Assembly: GCA_046154585.1 (NCBI GenBank)
Contig: JBJXDX010000003.1
Location: 5,045 to 69,044, forward strand
DNA length: 64,000 nt
Direction of reading: 5' to 3'
Source: CADEFX01 sp046154585
GTDB taxonomy: Bacteria; Pseudomonadota; Alphaproteobacteria; Rhizobiales; Hyphomicrobiaceae
The notes under the pieces were generated by a model. The model worked only from the letters and a program-made list of their open reading frames with translations, searched no databases and was not told the DNA's origin. A program made the translations under genes and the position numbers. Positions 15,953 through 25,342 of the stretch are shown here, piece by piece. Each line of letters opens with the position of its first letter. Position 1 is the first letter of the stretch.

Positions 15953-16372
15953 ATGGCCGACGTGCAGGACGACAGCACCGAGACACACGTGCTGTATACC
16001 ATCGGCGAGTTGTCACGGGAGTTCGGCGTCACGAGCCGGACCATCCGCTTCTACGAAAGCAAGGGCCTGCTTTCCCCCCTGCGCAAGGGCACGAGGCGCT
16101 CCTACACCAAGCGCGACCGGGCGCAGCTCATCCTGGTGCTGCGCGGCAAGAACCTCGGCTTCACGCTGGAAGAGATCAAGGAATACCTGGATCTCTATGC
16201 AGCCGACACCACGCAGATGGCGCAGTTGCAGCATCTGCTGGGCAAGATCGATGATCGTGTCGAGCTGCTGCGACGCAAGAAAATCGATCTCGACCGCACG
16301 CAGGGCGAACTCAAGGCCATCCGAAGCCAGGTTGTGGCCGCGCTGAAGCAGCGGAAGGGTACGGCTGACTGA
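15953..16372 (+). CDS. MerR family transcriptional regulator (LiuR-like)
   Basis: A 139-residue regulator with an N-terminal MerR helix-turn-helix (LYTIGELSREFGVTSRTIRF, then YESKGLLSP) and a wing (RRSYTKRDRAQL), followed by a C-terminal coiled coil of about residues 95-135. No metal-binding cysteines are present. It is co-directional with fadD and convergent with the thiolase/FadJ/FadE operon. MerR regulators of this kind (LiuR-type) control branched-chain amino-acid and fatty-acid degradation in proteobacteria, so it probably regulates the adjacent genes. Confidence 0.85.
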   Translation: MADVQDDSTETHVLYTIGELSREFGVTSRTIRFYESKGLLSPLRKGTRRSYTKRDRAQLILVLRGKNLGFTLEEIKEYLDLYAADTTQMAQLQHLLGKIDDRVELLRRKKIDLDRTQGELKAIRSQVVAALKQRKGTAD

Positions 16373-17659
16373 TTAGGCGGCCTTGGCGCTTTCCAGGATG
16401 GCGGAGACACCCATACCGCCAGCCGTGCACACCGAGATCAGACCGCGGCCACGGTTCTCCGACAAAAGCTTTGCCAGATTGCCCATGATGCGCGCGCCCG
16501 TCGCGGCGAACGGGTGGCCGAATGCCAGGGACGATCCCTTCACGTTGAGCCTAGCGCGGTCGATGGCGCCGAGGGGCTCGTCCTTGCCGAGCACGCGCTT
16601 GCAGTAATCACGATCCTCCCAGGCCTTGAGCGTGGCCAGAACCTGGGCGGCGAAGGCCTCGTGGATCTCGTAGAAGTCGAAATCCTGCAGCTTCAGCCCG
16701 GCGCGATCGAGCATGCGCGACACGGCGATCGTCGGCGCCAGCAGCAGGCCGTCTCCCGCCACGAAATTGTTGGCCGACGTTTGTGCGTAGGTAAGCCACG
16801 CCTGCACCGGCAGGCCGCGCTTGGCGGCCCACTCTTCCGATGCCAGCAGGACGGTGGCAGCCCCATCGGTCAGCGGCGTCGAGTTGGCGGCGGTCAGAGT
16901 TCCTTTGCCGGTGCGATCGAAGGCAGGCTTGAGCGTGGCCAGCTTCTCGAGGTTGATGTCCTCGCGCAAATTGTTGTCGCGGAAGACACCGGCACACGGC
17001 ACCAGCAGATCGTCCATGTAGCCCGAGCGATAGGCTTCGGCCGCTTTCTTGTGGCTCTCGTAGGCGAGTTGATCCTGGTCCTGCCGCGAGATCTGCCACT
17101 CCTGCGCCATCAGCTCCGTGTGCTGGCCCATCGACAGCCCGGTGCGTGGCTCGGCGACCGATGGCGGCTGCGGGGCAAGCTCGCCGGGGGAGAAGCCCTT
17201 GAACGAGGCGACCTTTTGGCCGAATGATTTGGCCTGCTGAACCTGCACCAGACGCTGCGACAGCTTGCGCGAGACGACGATGGGAGCGTCCGACGTCGTG
17301 TCGGAGCCCATGCCGATGCCGCACTCGATTTCGCCGATCGCGATCTTGGCCCCGATGCCCATCGCCGCCTGCAGGCTGGTGCCGCATGCTTGGATCAGCG
17401 TGGTGCCAGGCGAACTCGGAGCGAGCTTGGAGCCGATCACGGCCTCGCGGGCGATGTTCCAGTCGCGCGAGTGCGTGACGACCGCGCCGCCGACCACCTC
17501 ATCCACGTGCACGCCGGCGAGCTGGTAACGATCAGCCAGCCCGTCGAGAGCCGTCGTCAGCATCTCCAGATTGGAAAGGTCCGCGTACAGCGTATTGGAG
17601 CGGCAGAAAGGGATGCGAACACCGCCGATGACGGCCACCCGGCGAAGGCTCTGGCTCAT
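16373..17659 (-). CDS. Acetyl-CoA acyltransferase (thiolase, FadI/FadA-like)
   Basis: A 428-residue thiolase that cleaves 3-ketoacyl-CoA in the last step of beta-oxidation. Catalytic residues are Cys92 (IQACGTSLQAA), His382 (FGHPFAATGARI) and Cys411 (SVCTAGGMGV). Its length and divergence from the 390-residue FadA type suit the FadI-like group. It is the third gene of the fadE-fadJ-fadI-like operon on the minus strand, 15 bases after the multifunctional enzyme. Confidence 0.92.
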   Translation of the reverse strand: MSQSLRRVAVIGGVRIPFCRSNTLYADLSNLEMLTTALDGLADRYQLAGVHVDEVVGGAVVTHSRDWNIAREAVIGSKLAPSSPGTTLIQACGTSLQAAMGIGAKIAIGEIECGIGMGSDTTSDAPIVVSRKLSQRLVQVQQAKSFGQKVASFKGFSPGELAPQPPSVAEPRTGLSMGQHTELMAQEWQISRQDQDQLAYESHKKAAEAYRSGYMDDLLVPCAGVFRDNNLREDINLEKLATLKPAFDRTGKGTLTAANSTPLTDGAATVLLASEEWAAKRGLPVQAWLTYAQTSANNFVAGDGLLLAPTIAVSRMLDRAGLKLQDFDFYEIHEAFAAQVLATLKAWEDRDYCKRVLGKDEPLGAIDRARLNVKGSSLAFGHPFAATGARIMGNLAKLLSENRGRGLISVCTAGGMGVSAILESAKAA

Positions 17660-17674
17660 GATGTCCCCGCTCCA

Positions 17675-19669
17675 CTACTCGGCCGCGACGCGTTGCGCCG
17701 CAGCTCCGCTCGCGTGTTGACTGGCGTAGTGCAACGGCCCACCGCGGAACGGGGCAAATCCCGTACCAAAGATCACGCCGGCATCGACGAGGTCTGCGCT
17801 TTCCACGATCTTCTCGTCTCGGACCTTTTCGCATTCCGCGATGAGCGGCGCGACCAGTTCTCGTCCCAGGCGTTCGAGCTCCGCCTTGTCGATGGTCACA
17901 GCGGCTTTGACCGGTTTCCCGTCCTTCCAGACGTAGAAGCCTTCGCCCGACTTTTTGCCGAGCTTTCCCGCCGCCACCATTCGTTCGAGCACGGAGCCCG
18001 CCGAGGGCAGGCCGAGAATCTTCCCGACGTGGGCGCAGATGTCGAGGCCGACTGAATCGGCGAGTTCGATTGGCCCCATCGGCATTCCGAATGCGCGTGC
18101 GGCCTCGTCGATCTTCTCCTTGGACTCGCCCTGCTCGATCCGACGCATGGCGCCCATCATGTACGGCGCCAGCACGCGATTGACGACGAAGCCCGGCGCA
18201 CTCTTGACGACCAGCGGAAACTTGTCGATCGCCGTGACGAAGGCGCAGGCCTTGTCCACCTCGGCCGGTCGCGATTGTGCGCCGCGGATGACCTCTACTA
18301 AGGGCAGTTGTGCCACGGGATTGAAGAAGTGGACGCCGACCAGGCGGCCCGGGTCGGTCAGTGCCGCGGCGATGTCCTCGATCATGATCGAAGACGTATT
18401 CGTGGCCAGCACCGCGCCCGGCTTCAGCTTGGCTTCGATGCTCTTGAACAGCCCCTGCTTCACATCGAGCTTCTCGACGATTGCCTCGATCACGATGTCC
18501 GCCTGCTTGATGCCATCACCCTTCGGATCGGCAATGAATCGTGCCTTGGCGGCATCACGCAAAGCCTTGGTCCGGAACTTGCGCGCGAACAGCTTGCCCT
18601 GCCGCTCGATGCCTTTGCGGATCTGCTCCTCGGACATATCCTGCAACGTCACTTGCATACCCGACGCGACGCACCAGCCGGCGATGTCGGCGCCCATCAC
18701 GCCGGCTCCGATCACGTGCGCGCGCAGCGGCTTATAGTTCACGCCTTTAGGCGCCTGCGCCTTCAGCATCTCCGACAGCTTGAACACGCGGCGCAGGTTG
18801 CGCGACGTGTCCGAGATCATCAGCGGCGCGAAGGCGGGAGTCTCCTCCGCCTTCATGCGTGTGAGGTCGCCGCCGGTCCGCTCGAACAGATCAATCAGTG
18901 CAAATGGCGCCGGATAATGTTCCTTGCGCGCCTTCTTGGCCGTCTCGGACCGCAATTTGCCCGCGAACAACGAGCGTATCGGCCAATGCCTCAGCAACGC
19001 ACGCCATCCGCCCATGGGCGCAGACTTACGCTTGCGCTCGATGGCCTTGCGCGCCATCCACGGCAGGTTCTGCGGGCCCGAGGCCAACTCGTCGACAAGG
19101 CCCATGGCGCGCGCGGCGCTGGCTCGAATCATCCGGCCGGTCAGCATGATCTCCATGGCGGACATCGCGCCCGCCTGCCGGATCGAGCGCCACGTTCCGT
19201 TAAACCCCGGGAACAGCCCAAGGCGCACCTCGGGAAAGCCGAGGCGAGTCGAGTCATCCCGGGTCGCGATGCGCCAATGGCACGCCAGAGCCAGCTCAAG
19301 CCCCCCGCCGAGGCAGAAGCCATGAATGCAGCACACGACCGGGATCGGCAGCGCCTCGATGCGGTCGAGCAGGCTCAGAACGGGCCGGAGTGCAGCCTCG
19401 ACATTCGCCGCCGTTTGGAACTGCTCGAACTCGCGCACGTCGGCGCCGACGATGAAGCCTTTTTTCTTGCCGGAGCTGAAGACGAGCCCGGCAATCTCCT
19501 TCGACCGCGCACCAGCCTCAACCCGCTCGACGATGGCGCCGAGTTCTTCGAGCGGGCGGCGGCCAAGGGAGTTCTGGCTTTCGCCTTCGCGGTCGAATAC
19601 CGCCCAGGCGATGCCTTGCCGATCGATCGAAAAATGCCAGTCCTTCAACGCGCCGACATCGACTGTCAT
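17675..19669 (-). CDS. Multifunctional enoyl-CoA hydratase / 3-hydroxyacyl-CoA dehydrogenase (FadJ/FadB-like)
   Basis: A 664-residue fusion that performs hydration and dehydrogenation in beta-oxidation. The N-terminal crotonase domain (about residues 1-250) has FIVGADVREFEQF and HGFCLGGGLELALACHWRIA. The dehydrogenase domain begins with the NAD site VIGAGVMGADIAG near residue 318, then has VGVHFFNPVAQLPLVEVI and SAPGFVVNRVLAPYM. The ATG at 19669 follows GAGG and lies 10 bases after the upstream stop. A longer in-frame start would overlap the acyl-CoA dehydrogenase. Confidence 0.92.
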   Translation of the reverse strand: MTVDVGALKDWHFSIDRQGIAWAVFDREGESQNSLGRRPLEELGAIVERVEAGARSKEIAGLVFSSGKKKGFIVGADVREFEQFQTAANVEAALRPVLSLLDRIEALPIPVVCCIHGFCLGGGLELALACHWRIATRDDSTRLGFPEVRLGLFPGFNGTWRSIRQAGAMSAMEIMLTGRMIRASAARAMGLVDELASGPQNLPWMARKAIERKRKSAPMGGWRALLRHWPIRSLFAGKLRSETAKKARKEHYPAPFALIDLFERTGGDLTRMKAEETPAFAPLMISDTSRNLRRVFKLSEMLKAQAPKGVNYKPLRAHVIGAGVMGADIAGWCVASGMQVTLQDMSEEQIRKGIERQGKLFARKFRTKALRDAAKARFIADPKGDGIKQADIVIEAIVEKLDVKQGLFKSIEAKLKPGAVLATNTSSIMIEDIAAALTDPGRLVGVHFFNPVAQLPLVEVIRGAQSRPAEVDKACAFVTAIDKFPLVVKSAPGFVVNRVLAPYMMGAMRRIEQGESKEKIDEAARAFGMPMGPIELADSVGLDICAHVGKILGLPSAGSVLERMVAAGKLGKKSGEGFYVWKDGKPVKAAVTIDKAELERLGRELVAPLIAECEKVRDEKIVESADLVDAGVIFGTGFAPFRGGPLHYASQHASGAAAQRVAAE

Positions 19670-19679
19670 GGTGCGCACC

Positions 19680-22181
19680 TCACTCTGCCGCAGCGCTCTG
19701 CGCGGACCGGGCATTGTGCCCCGCCGTCATGTAATGCGGCTTCACCTCGGCAGGATCGAAATGGTCGACGGCGATGACACGCGCCGTCAACTGCTCAACC
19801 TCGCGAAGCATCTCGCCTTCGGCCAGGGTCAGGACGCCTTTCGTCACGGCCTCACCGATCCAATCGAGGCCATGAAACCGCCGGACTGTGCCGGCGCGGA
19901 TCGCCCGCTCCAGCTTTTTCTCAACCTCCTCGGCCGCAACCACTTTCTCGAGCGTGACCTCGAGCAGACCCATGGGATCGTTCGGATCCTTTGACACGTA
20001 GATGTAGCGAGTCAGGCGGTCACGTGCCTCGCCGGGCTGGAGGATGTGCGCTGCAACTTCGCGCCCGAGGCGGTCGCTGGCGGGACGGTACGGGAGGCCA
20101 AAGGGAAACACCACAACGCGCATCAGCACACGCGCCCAGCCGACCGGAAAGTTGTCGACCACCCCGCGCATGGCCTCCTGGAAGCGGTAGAGGCCGTTCT
20201 GCGCGCAGAGCGCGACGATGTGCCGGTCGTTGGCCGGCTTGGCATCGTCTTCATAGCGTTTGAGAACGCACGACGTCAGATAGAGCTCCGACAGGGCATC
20301 CGCCATACGGCCGGTGAGCTTCTGCCGGGTCTTGAGACCACCGCCAAGGAGCGCCACGGTCAGATCCGCGACGAAGGCGAAGTTGCGGCTCGCGCGCCAG
20401 AGCTGGCGATACCAGACCGCGGTGCCGTAGGCCTTCTCCGGTACTTTGCCAAAGAGGCCTCCAGTCACGTTGTGGAAGAACGCGCCGAACGTGTTGGAGA
20501 GCGAAAAGCTGATGTGGCTCAGGAAGGCACTCTCGAACGCTGCGAGACCCTGCTGACTGTTCGGATCCTGACAAGCCTGGATCTCGCGGTAGAGATAGGG
20601 ATGGGACCGCAGCGCGCCTTGCGCGAAGGTGATGAGAGATCGCGTCAGGATATTGGCACCCTCGACGGTAATACCTACCGGCACCATCTGATATGCCGAC
20701 TGAAGATAGTTGGAGGGTCCGTCGCAGATGCCGCGCCCTCCGTGCAGATCCATCGCATCATTGACGGAGCGGCGCATCCGCTCGGTCGACTGGTACTTCA
20801 TGATGGCGGAGATGACGGACGGCTTCTCGCCGCGCGAGACCATAGCGGCCGTGACGGCGCGCCCGGCTTCGTTGACGTAGGCCGCCTCGGTCATGCGCAC
20901 GAGCGGCTCTTCGAGCCCCTCCATCTTGGCCACCGGCAAGCCGAACTGTTTGCGAATCCGCCCATAGGCCGTGGAGAACCGCAGCATGGACTTGGCGCCT
21001 GCCGCCGCCGAGGACGGCAGCGATATGGCGCGCCCAGCCGCCAGGCACTCCATCAGCATGCGCCAGCCCTGACCGACCATTTTCTCGCCGCCAATGACCC
21101 AGTCCATCGGAATGAAAACGTCGGTGCCCCAGTTCGGACCATTCGGGAACGCGGCCCCGCTAGGCAAGTGGCGGCGCCCGATATTGACACCAGGATGATC
21201 CGCGGGGATCAGGGCCACGGTGATACCGATGTCGCCACCCTTGCCCAGGACATTGTCAGGATCGCGGAGATGGAACGCGAGGCCAACCAGCGTCGCCTTG
21301 GGACCAAGTGTGATGTAGCGCTTGTCCCACGACAGCCGGATACCCAGCGTTTCGCGACCGCCAAACATGCCCTTCGTGACGTAGCCCACGTCGCGCATCG
21401 TCGCCGCATCGGAGCCGGATGTCGGTCCCGTGAGCGAGAAGCAAGGAATCTCATCTCCGTGCGCGAGCCGCGGCAGATAATGGTGCTTCTGTGCGTCGGT
21501 CCCGTATTTCTCGATCAACTCGCCTGGCCCCAGCGAGTTCGGAACCATGACGATCGTGCACACATCGGGTGAGCGCGATGCGATCTTGCCGAGGATCAGA
21601 GACTGCGCCTGCGGTGAAAATCCAAGCCCGCCGTGGGCCTTGGAGATCAGCATGCCGAGAAAGCCATGCTTCTTCACAAAATCCCAGATCGGTTCGGGAA
21701 TATCCCGATCTGCGTGACGAACCTGCCAATCATTGACCATGTGGCAGAGGTCCTCAGTCGGACCGTCGAGAAAAGCACGCTCCTCATCCGACAATACAAC
21801 CGGAGGCACAGCCCTCAGCTTGTTCCAGTCTGGCGTGCCGGAAAACAGCTCGGCGTCGAAGCCGATCGTCCCTGCGTCCAGCGCCTGCTGCTCGGTATCG
21901 GACACCTTCGGCAGCGTATTCTTGATCACGCGGAATGTGGGAGCGACGACCCACGTCCGGCGGATGGACGGCACCGAGAGCAGTCCCAGAATAATGGCGG
22001 GGATCCAGGCCAGCAGCGCCAGGCCAGTGCCCGGTCGCGAGACATCACCCTCGAGGACGCCCGATTGCCAGGCCAAGGCGGCAATCGCTGCTGACAGCGC
22101 CCATACCCACAGCGGTGCGCGGTGCATCGCCAGCACAAATGCAACGATCACCACAATGCAGACAAATGCGACTTCTGCCAT
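19680..22181 (-). CDS. fadE: Acyl-CoA dehydrogenase, long FadE type
   Basis: An 833-residue membrane-associated dehydrogenase for the first step of beta-oxidation. An N-terminal hydrophobic stretch (about residues 3-60) precedes the dehydrogenase core, with FSLTGPTSGSDAATMRDV (FAD/substrate region) and the C-terminal domain segment MDLHGGRGICDGPSNYLQ. The length matches FadE rather than short soluble dehydrogenases. The ATG at 22181 with GAGAGG upstream gives a FadE-like start at the membrane helix; a GTG at 22214 would add 11 residues. It is first in the operon and has a palindromic site 61-78 bases upstream. Confidence 0.9.
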   Translation of the reverse strand: MAEVAFVCIVVIVAFVLAMHRAPLWVWALSAAIAALAWQSGVLEGDVSRPGTGLALLAWIPAIILGLLSVPSIRRTWVVAPTFRVIKNTLPKVSDTEQQALDAGTIGFDAELFSGTPDWNKLRAVPPVVLSDEERAFLDGPTEDLCHMVNDWQVRHADRDIPEPIWDFVKKHGFLGMLISKAHGGLGFSPQAQSLILGKIASRSPDVCTIVMVPNSLGPGELIEKYGTDAQKHHYLPRLAHGDEIPCFSLTGPTSGSDAATMRDVGYVTKGMFGGRETLGIRLSWDKRYITLGPKATLVGLAFHLRDPDNVLGKGGDIGITVALIPADHPGVNIGRRHLPSGAAFPNGPNWGTDVFIPMDWVIGGEKMVGQGWRMLMECLAAGRAISLPSSAAAGAKSMLRFSTAYGRIRKQFGLPVAKMEGLEEPLVRMTEAAYVNEAGRAVTAAMVSRGEKPSVISAIMKYQSTERMRRSVNDAMDLHGGRGICDGPSNYLQSAYQMVPVGITVEGANILTRSLITFAQGALRSHPYLYREIQACQDPNSQQGLAAFESAFLSHISFSLSNTFGAFFHNVTGGLFGKVPEKAYGTAVWYRQLWRASRNFAFVADLTVALLGGGLKTRQKLTGRMADALSELYLTSCVLKRYEDDAKPANDRHIVALCAQNGLYRFQEAMRGVVDNFPVGWARVLMRVVVFPFGLPYRPASDRLGREVAAHILQPGEARDRLTRYIYVSKDPNDPMGLLEVTLEKVVAAEEVEKKLERAIRAGTVRRFHGLDWIGEAVTKGVLTLAEGEMLREVEQLTARVIAVDHFDPAEVKPHYMTAGHNARSAQSAAAE

Positions 22182-22487
22182 CGGCCGCAGCCTCTCTGCT
22201 GATGAGCGCGACACTGTCCAAGCCGCGCCTTGCTATGCAAAGTTGACCTAAACGTCAACGGCGGGACGCGTGTCAGCTTACATGAAGGTGCGCCACCCGC
22301 CTGCGACGCGGCCGAATATACGCCGGGATGGAACGGTCGAGGGACAACTTTTCGTTGAGCAGCCCCTACCTCCTGAGCGCAAATAGAAAACGACCAGGAC
22401 ATCCATTCGCCGCCGACGCATTGCCGGCGTGGCCGTGCGCACTTATCCTGGTCGCCCTGCCCCTCATAGCCATACGGTCACATTGCG
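22182..22487. other. Divergent intergenic region between fadE and cytochrome c gene
   Basis: About 300 bases hold the promoter region of the beta-oxidation operon, with one clear imperfect palindrome at 22242-22259. No coding signal is convincing here on either strand. Confidence 0.5.
22242..22259. promoter_or_regulatory. Candidate operator upstream of fadE
   Basis: GTTGACCTAAACGTCAAC is an 18-bp site with 7 of 9 symmetric pairs. Its shape (TTGAC-N-T-A-A-ACGTCAA) resembles the TTTACGT-WAACGTAAA-like sites bound by LiuR-type MerR regulators. A MerR gene of that kind lies in the same locus at 15953. Binding is inferred, not shown. Confidence 0.5.
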
Positions 22488-22847
22488 ATGCACCGCATTG
22501 CCTATCGGTTCGGACTGGCGCTGGCCCTGTTGATCGCGCCGATCACCCGAACGCTGGCTGCAGACGACACGAAATTGTTGGCTTACGGCAAACATCTGTC
22601 GGCCGAGTGCAGCGGCTGCCATCGCCTAGACGGTGTCGACAACGGCATTCCGTCCATCACCGGCTGGGCCCCGATCGACTTCATTGCCACGGTGGGATTC
22701 TTCAAGGACGGAAGCCGTTCCAACCCAGCGATGATTTCTGTCGCGCGCTCGCTCGACGACGAGCAGGTCAAGGCGCTCGCCACCTACTACGGATCACTGC
22801 CAATGGGCCGCCGCCGTGCCGCCCCACCGGCCGCGATAAGGAAATAG
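22488..22847 (+). CDS. Class I cytochrome c (possible FccA-like partner of FccB)
   Basis: A 119-residue periplasmic cytochrome with a signal peptide (about residues 1-25, cut after LAA) and one haem site CSGCH (Cys41, Cys44, His45). Met82 in SNPAMISVA is a likely distal ligand. It faces the flavocytochrome c flavoprotein gene, whose stop lies 47 bases away, so it is a natural electron acceptor for sulfide oxidation. Usual FccA proteins precede fccB in the same operon; here the genes are convergent. It could serve another dehydrogenase. Confidence 0.82.
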   Translation: MHRIAYRFGLALALLIAPITRTLAADDTKLLAYGKHLSAECSGCHRLDGVDNGIPSITGWAPIDFIATVGFFKDGSRSNPAMISVARSLDDEQVKALATYYGSLPMGRRRAAPPAAIRK

Positions 22848-22893
22848 CGAGCGCAGCTGGAGCCGCGCCCACGCCTGAAAAAGCGTTACGGCC

Positions 22894-24213
22894 TCAGCCC
22901 TTCTTCGCAGACTGTCTGGGAGCCGTCTTCGCGAACATGTCCGCCACGATGCCGTCATACCAGCCGACGCTTTCAGCATAATTCTGCTTGCGCACTCCGG
23001 CGTCCTCGCCCTTCTGCGAGACGAAGGATCCGGATGGGTCGAGCTTGCCGTCCTTTGGCGCATAGTTGGCGCCGATCTTGACGCAATCGTCGGGCGCGAC
23101 CAGCGACCAGCAGGTGTTGCGATATCGCGCCGGGAACTTCTCTTTTTTGGCGAGATCCGTCAAAATCTCGGCTGCAACGACTTTGGCCTGGCTGTTCGCC
23201 GAAAAAGCCGATTTCGGCATCTCGGCCGCAACCGTCGCATCGCCAAGAACGAACACGTCCTTGACCTTCTTCGACGAGAAGTTCTCCGGATTGATCGGGC
23301 ACCAGTCACCCTCGGTGCAGCCGGCCTTCACAGCGATCTCGCCGGCGCGCTGCTGGGGAATGACGTTGGCAACGTCGGCCTTGGCCTTCTTGCCGGCCTT
23401 GGTGACGATCTCTTTCGTCTTCGTATCGACACTCACGATGGAGAAGTCGTCGATGTCCGTCGTCATGTTCAGCTCCAGGATGCCCTTGTAGTACTTGTCG
23501 TACGCTTCCGTGAACACCGGCTGCTTCGAGAACGCCTTCTTCGGATCGAAGACGACAAGCTTCGACCTAGGCTTCCTCGTCTTCAGATAGTGCGCAATCA
23601 TAGCCGCCCGCTCGTAGGGCCCCGGAGGGCAGCGGAACGGATTGTTCGGCATTGCCATAACGACCGTACCACCATCTTTCATCGCCTCGAGCTGGCGCTT
23701 CAGCAAACGCTTCTGCGCCGCATCCGTGTTGTATGCGTGCGGCATCACAACCGCAGCAGCACGCGAATAGCCCGCAATAGAATCGTACTTGATGTCGATG
23801 CCCGGCGAGAGCACGAGCCGGTCGTAGGCGTAGATCCTGCCACTTCGCGTCTTCACGGTCTTCTTGGTTGTATCCACGTCCGTCGCGTAGTCGTGGACCA
23901 CCTTGACGCCGATCTTCCTCAGGCCCGCATAGCCGTGGCTAAGACTCTCGAGGGTGCGAAAACCGCCGATATAGAGGTTAGAGAAAAACGACGAAGAGTA
24001 GGTCGAGTTCGCCTCGATCAGCGTGACATCTAGCGCAGGCGCTTCCTTCTTCACGTAGTGAGCGACGGTTGCGCCGCCCGCTCCGCCGCCAACAATCACC
24101 ACCTTGCCCGCCCCTTGCGCTATCGCGAAGGGCGAAAACATCGAAGACGCTGAAATGCCGGCACCCGCTGCTCCGAGGAGTTTGCCGAAATCGCGCCGTG
24201 TAAACTCGGTCAT
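22894..24213 (-). CDS. fccB: Flavocytochrome c sulfide dehydrogenase, flavoprotein subunit (FccB-like)
   Basis: A 439-residue FAD protein that oxidises sulfide to sulfur in the periplasm. It has a Tat signal (TRRDFGKLLGAAGAGI), an FAD-binding motif VIVGGGAGGATVA near residues 39-51, the cysteine segment FRCPPGPYERAAMIAHYL, and the second cysteine region CTEGDWCPINPENFSSKKV before the FAD motif VFVLGDATVAAEMPKS. The C-terminal FCSD-type domain follows (NTCWSLVAPDDCVKIGANY). GGGAGG precedes the ATG. It is co-located with a cytochrome c, a SoxS-like thioredoxin and SoxYZ. Confidence 0.92.
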   Translation of the reverse strand: MTEFTRRDFGKLLGAAGAGISASSMFSPFAIAQGAGKVVIVGGGAGGATVAHYVKKEAPALDVTLIEANSTYSSSFFSNLYIGGFRTLESLSHGYAGLRKIGVKVVHDYATDVDTTKKTVKTRSGRIYAYDRLVLSPGIDIKYDSIAGYSRAAAVVMPHAYNTDAAQKRLLKRQLEAMKDGGTVVMAMPNNPFRCPPGPYERAAMIAHYLKTRKPRSKLVVFDPKKAFSKQPVFTEAYDKYYKGILELNMTTDIDDFSIVSVDTKTKEIVTKAGKKAKADVANVIPQQRAGEIAVKAGCTEGDWCPINPENFSSKKVKDVFVLGDATVAAEMPKSAFSANSQAKVVAAEILTDLAKKEKFPARYRNTCWSLVAPDDCVKIGANYAPKDGKLDPSGSFVSQKGEDAGVRKQNYAESVGWYDGIVADMFAKTAPRQSAKKG

Positions 24214-24326
24214 CTAGAACCTCCCGTTCTGAACGCTGGAACACTATTGCGAACTCATGCGCGATGCCAGCCGACTGTAATCGTCTCCGGCCTCACTACC
24301 GGTTTCTTGCGCGCTTTGTCCCATAC

Positions 24327-24776
24327 TCAACTCTTGCCGAGGAGGAAGCCAGCCTTGATCAGGAGTGGGGACAGATCGGACCAGAAGAAATCAGGGCCTG
24401 AATATCCGACGATCCGCCCGACCTCCTTTCCCTCCTTCAACACCACGAACGTCGGCGAAAACATGATGCCGGTGAGAAAGCTGACATCCGGCGAGCCCCG
24501 AAAGCGGCGCACAAGCGGCGCGAAACGCCCCTCCGGGCTACGCGCGTAGGCGGGGCCGACATCGCGATCCCAGCGCGCGCAGTAAGGGCAACCTCGGTCC
24601 TCGACAAGAAGAAGGATGACAGGCAACGAGCTTAGCGGCGGGCTCTGGGCCGCCAAGGAGGCGGCCCATGGAGCCCAAAACAACAGGGTGGCGGCCCCTT
24701 TGAGCACCCCCCTCCTCGACGACACCAAACCGGCCGCAGGTCGCAGGAGCCGGGCGATATAGCCGCGTGTTTGCAT
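24327..24776 (-). CDS. Periplasmic thioredoxin-like protein (SoxS-like)
   Basis: A 149-residue thioredoxin-fold protein with a membrane-export signal of Tat character (SSRRGVLKGAATLLFW) and the redox motif RGCPYCARWDRDVGP (Cys63, Cys66). The sequence after the motif (AYARSPEGRFAPLVRR) matches the SoxS type found in sulfur-oxidation clusters, thought to keep SoxY and related proteins in a reduced, active state. It is divergent from soxY with about 80 bases between, so the two probably share a control region. Confidence 0.82.
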   Translation of the reverse strand: MQTRGYIARLLRPAAGLVSSRRGVLKGAATLLFWAPWAASLAAQSPPLSSLPVILLLVEDRGCPYCARWDRDVGPAYARSPEGRFAPLVRRFRGSPDVSFLTGIMFSPTFVVLKEGKEVGRIVGYSGPDFFWSDLSPLLIKAGFLLGKS

Positions 24777-24858
24777 TCCCGCATTCTATTATGCTAACCC
24801 GAGCAAACAACTGGACCATTGGCAGCTCCTGGTCAGGAGCGGGATCGGCGAGGGTGCG

Positions 24859-25326
24859 ATGCGCTTGGAGATCGTAGACAGACGCGATTTCCTGATTGGC
24901 GCGGCGGCGCTGGCCACGATATCGGCAGCGCTTACAATACCCGGCGCGGCCCAGGATCGCCCGCCGCAAACCCTCGACGAGGCACTGAAAAAGATCATGG
25001 GCGACGCCAAGCCCGTGGACGGCAAGATCACCCTGGACCTGCCGGAAATCGCCGAAAACGGCAATACCGTGCCTTTCACCCTGTCGGTCGACAGCCCGAT
25101 GACGGACGCCAACCATGTCAAGTCGCTGCACATCTTTGCGAGCGGCAATCCGCAAGTCGACGTCGCCTCATTCACCTTCACTCCGGAGTCCGGCAAGGCC
25201 GCCGCGTCGAGCCGCATGCGGTTGGCAAAAACGCAGGACGTCGTAGCCGTGGCGGAGTTGAGCGACGGAAAATTCTTGCTGGGCAAGCGGACGGTCAAGG
25301 TCACCATTGGTGGCTGTGGCGGCTGA
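24859..25326 (+). CDS. soxY: Sulfur carrier protein SoxY
   Basis: A 155-residue periplasmic carrier whose C-terminal GGCGG (residues 151-155, Cys153) is the swinging arm that holds sulfur intermediates in thiosulfate oxidation. A Tat signal is visible (VDRRDFLIGAAALATI). The rest is the immunoglobulin-like SoxY domain. The SoxZ gene starts 16 bases downstream. No SoxXA, SoxB or SoxCD gene is in the window, so the carrier may work with FccB here or with genes elsewhere. Confidence 0.95.
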   Translation: MRLEIVDRRDFLIGAAALATISAALTIPGAAQDRPPQTLDEALKKIMGDAKPVDGKITLDLPEIAENGNTVPFTLSVDSPMTDANHVKSLHIFASGNPQVDVASFTFTPESGKAAASSRMRLAKTQDVVAVAELSDGKFLLGKRTVKVTIGGCGG

Positions 25327-25342
25327 ACGAGAAAGAGCGAGC

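Noticed and set aside
20046..21572. 508-codon plus-strand frame opposite fadE
   Set aside because: It is antisense to a complete FadE-type dehydrogenase and has an Arg/His/Gly-rich low-information sequence.
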